Source: Hyposmocoma kahamanoa
Lineage: Eukaryota > Arthropoda > Insecta > Lepidoptera > Cosmopterigidae
Direction of reading: 5' to 3'
Assembly: GCF_003589595.1 (NCBI RefSeq)
Contig: NW_020653854.1
Location: forward strand, 23,509,331 to 23,573,330
Length of the DNA: 64,000 bases
Under the pieces are notes generated by a model. It was not told where the DNA came from and did not search any database. It saw only the letters and a program-made list of their open reading frames with translations. The position numbers were made by a program, and so were the translations under genes. This document shows positions 63,346 to 64,000 of the stretch, one piece after another (positions within the stretch are counted from its first letter, which is position 1; each line of letters starts with the position of its first letter).

Positions 63346-64000
63346 ACTTACTTTTACAACTGTATTACTATTAATGCTGCAGCGACGCATTTTTATCAAT
63401 ACTTAATTGTACTCACTGTCAATATTTTTGTCCATTTCATTACAAATCATGCGAATAATTTACTAAAACGTTTGGCGTTTGGTTTTGACATTTGATATAC
63501 AGCCGGATACGGATGTCAAAGGGTACTCCAAAAATGGCAAAATCAAGTACAGTTGGCATATAAGATGACGTTCGTATTTTCGATTCCCTTGTTTGACACA
63601 AATCAATGTAATGCAATCTCTTTTGGGTTACGACGGCACGCAGTAGTTAATAAACAAAGACAATAAAATGTTTATGTTTTCAACGTCGAAATGCATCATA
63701 TACATATAACATCTGATTTATATATGTCAATATAACATGTCCTTTGGTTTCCATAGTCTAAGACAACCATAGACAAAAAAATGTAATCTTCCTGGACTCT
63801 TTTATTTTTTAATTTTAGTGGAGCTACGTACCTTTTAGCTCCGCTATTTATCGAGCCAACAGATTATTTAACGAAGATTATTCAAGTTGATACATTTTGG
63901 TACCTGTCTAATATATTATAAAGAAATTAAATTAATTATTAATAATTATAATAAATAATTATTGTTTATTGTAATGAATCATCGGATTCTTCTCCATATG
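63346..64000. other. No gene recognised
   Basis: AT-rich; includes an ACTGTATTACT duplication at 63326 and 63360 by the LINE 5' end. No receptor exon seen. Confidence 0.45.

Overview
Eukaryotic, AT-rich and crowded with transposable elements, with one 400-base assembly gap (17624-18023). SINE, LINE, Penelope-like and MITE families together point to an insect, most likely a moth or butterfly. The recognisable repeats (a ~280-bp SINE repeated about 20 times, tRNA-derived SINEs, RTE-like and jockey/CR1-like LINE tails) are of kinds common in Lepidoptera. There is no prokaryotic gene organisation and no CRISPR array. I see no intact tRNA or rRNA gene.

Host gene: the only host coding sequence I can support is the 5' part of a tachykinin-type neuropeptide receptor (TkR99D-like GPCR) on the + strand. 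Coding exon 1 (46744-46866) encodes an extracellular N-terminus with three N-glycosylation sequons. Coding exon 2 (50044-50197) encodes the pre-TM1 segment, TM1, the first intracellular loop and the start of TM2. The exons join in phase 0 across a 3.2-kb intron full of repeats. The exon 2 donor is phase 1, and I found no later exon in the remaining 13.8 kb, so the rest of the receptor should lie beyond the right edge.

Layout. 0-17 kb: SINEs, hAT-like MITEs, LINE 3' tails and Penelope-type terminal repeats, including a perfect 104-bp inverted pair at 5196-5443. 17-26 kb: gap, (CGCA)n microsatellite, tRNA-SINE fragments and several LINE reverse-transcriptase C-termini. 26-28 kb: palindromic MITE and a P-superfamily-like element (32-bp perfect TIRs, 8-bp target duplication, THAP-like remnant). 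28-41 kb: SINEs, mariner remnant, hairpin MITEs, a retroposon with a 13-bp target duplication. 41.8-44.7 kb: a second copy of that retroposon split by a 2.6-kb LINE coding endonuclease and reverse transcriptase. 45-50 kb: mariner transposase tail, then the receptor exons. 50-59 kb: nested SINE/LINE, RTE tail, young mariner-type MITE, Penelope-like GIY-YIG remnant, two more LINE tails. 59.6-63.3 kb: a nearly complete two-ORF LINE on the minus strand.

Apart from the receptor exons, all protein-like signal I recognise belongs to decayed mobile elements. They interact mainly by insertion into one another, and several insertions can be read exactly from target-site duplications.
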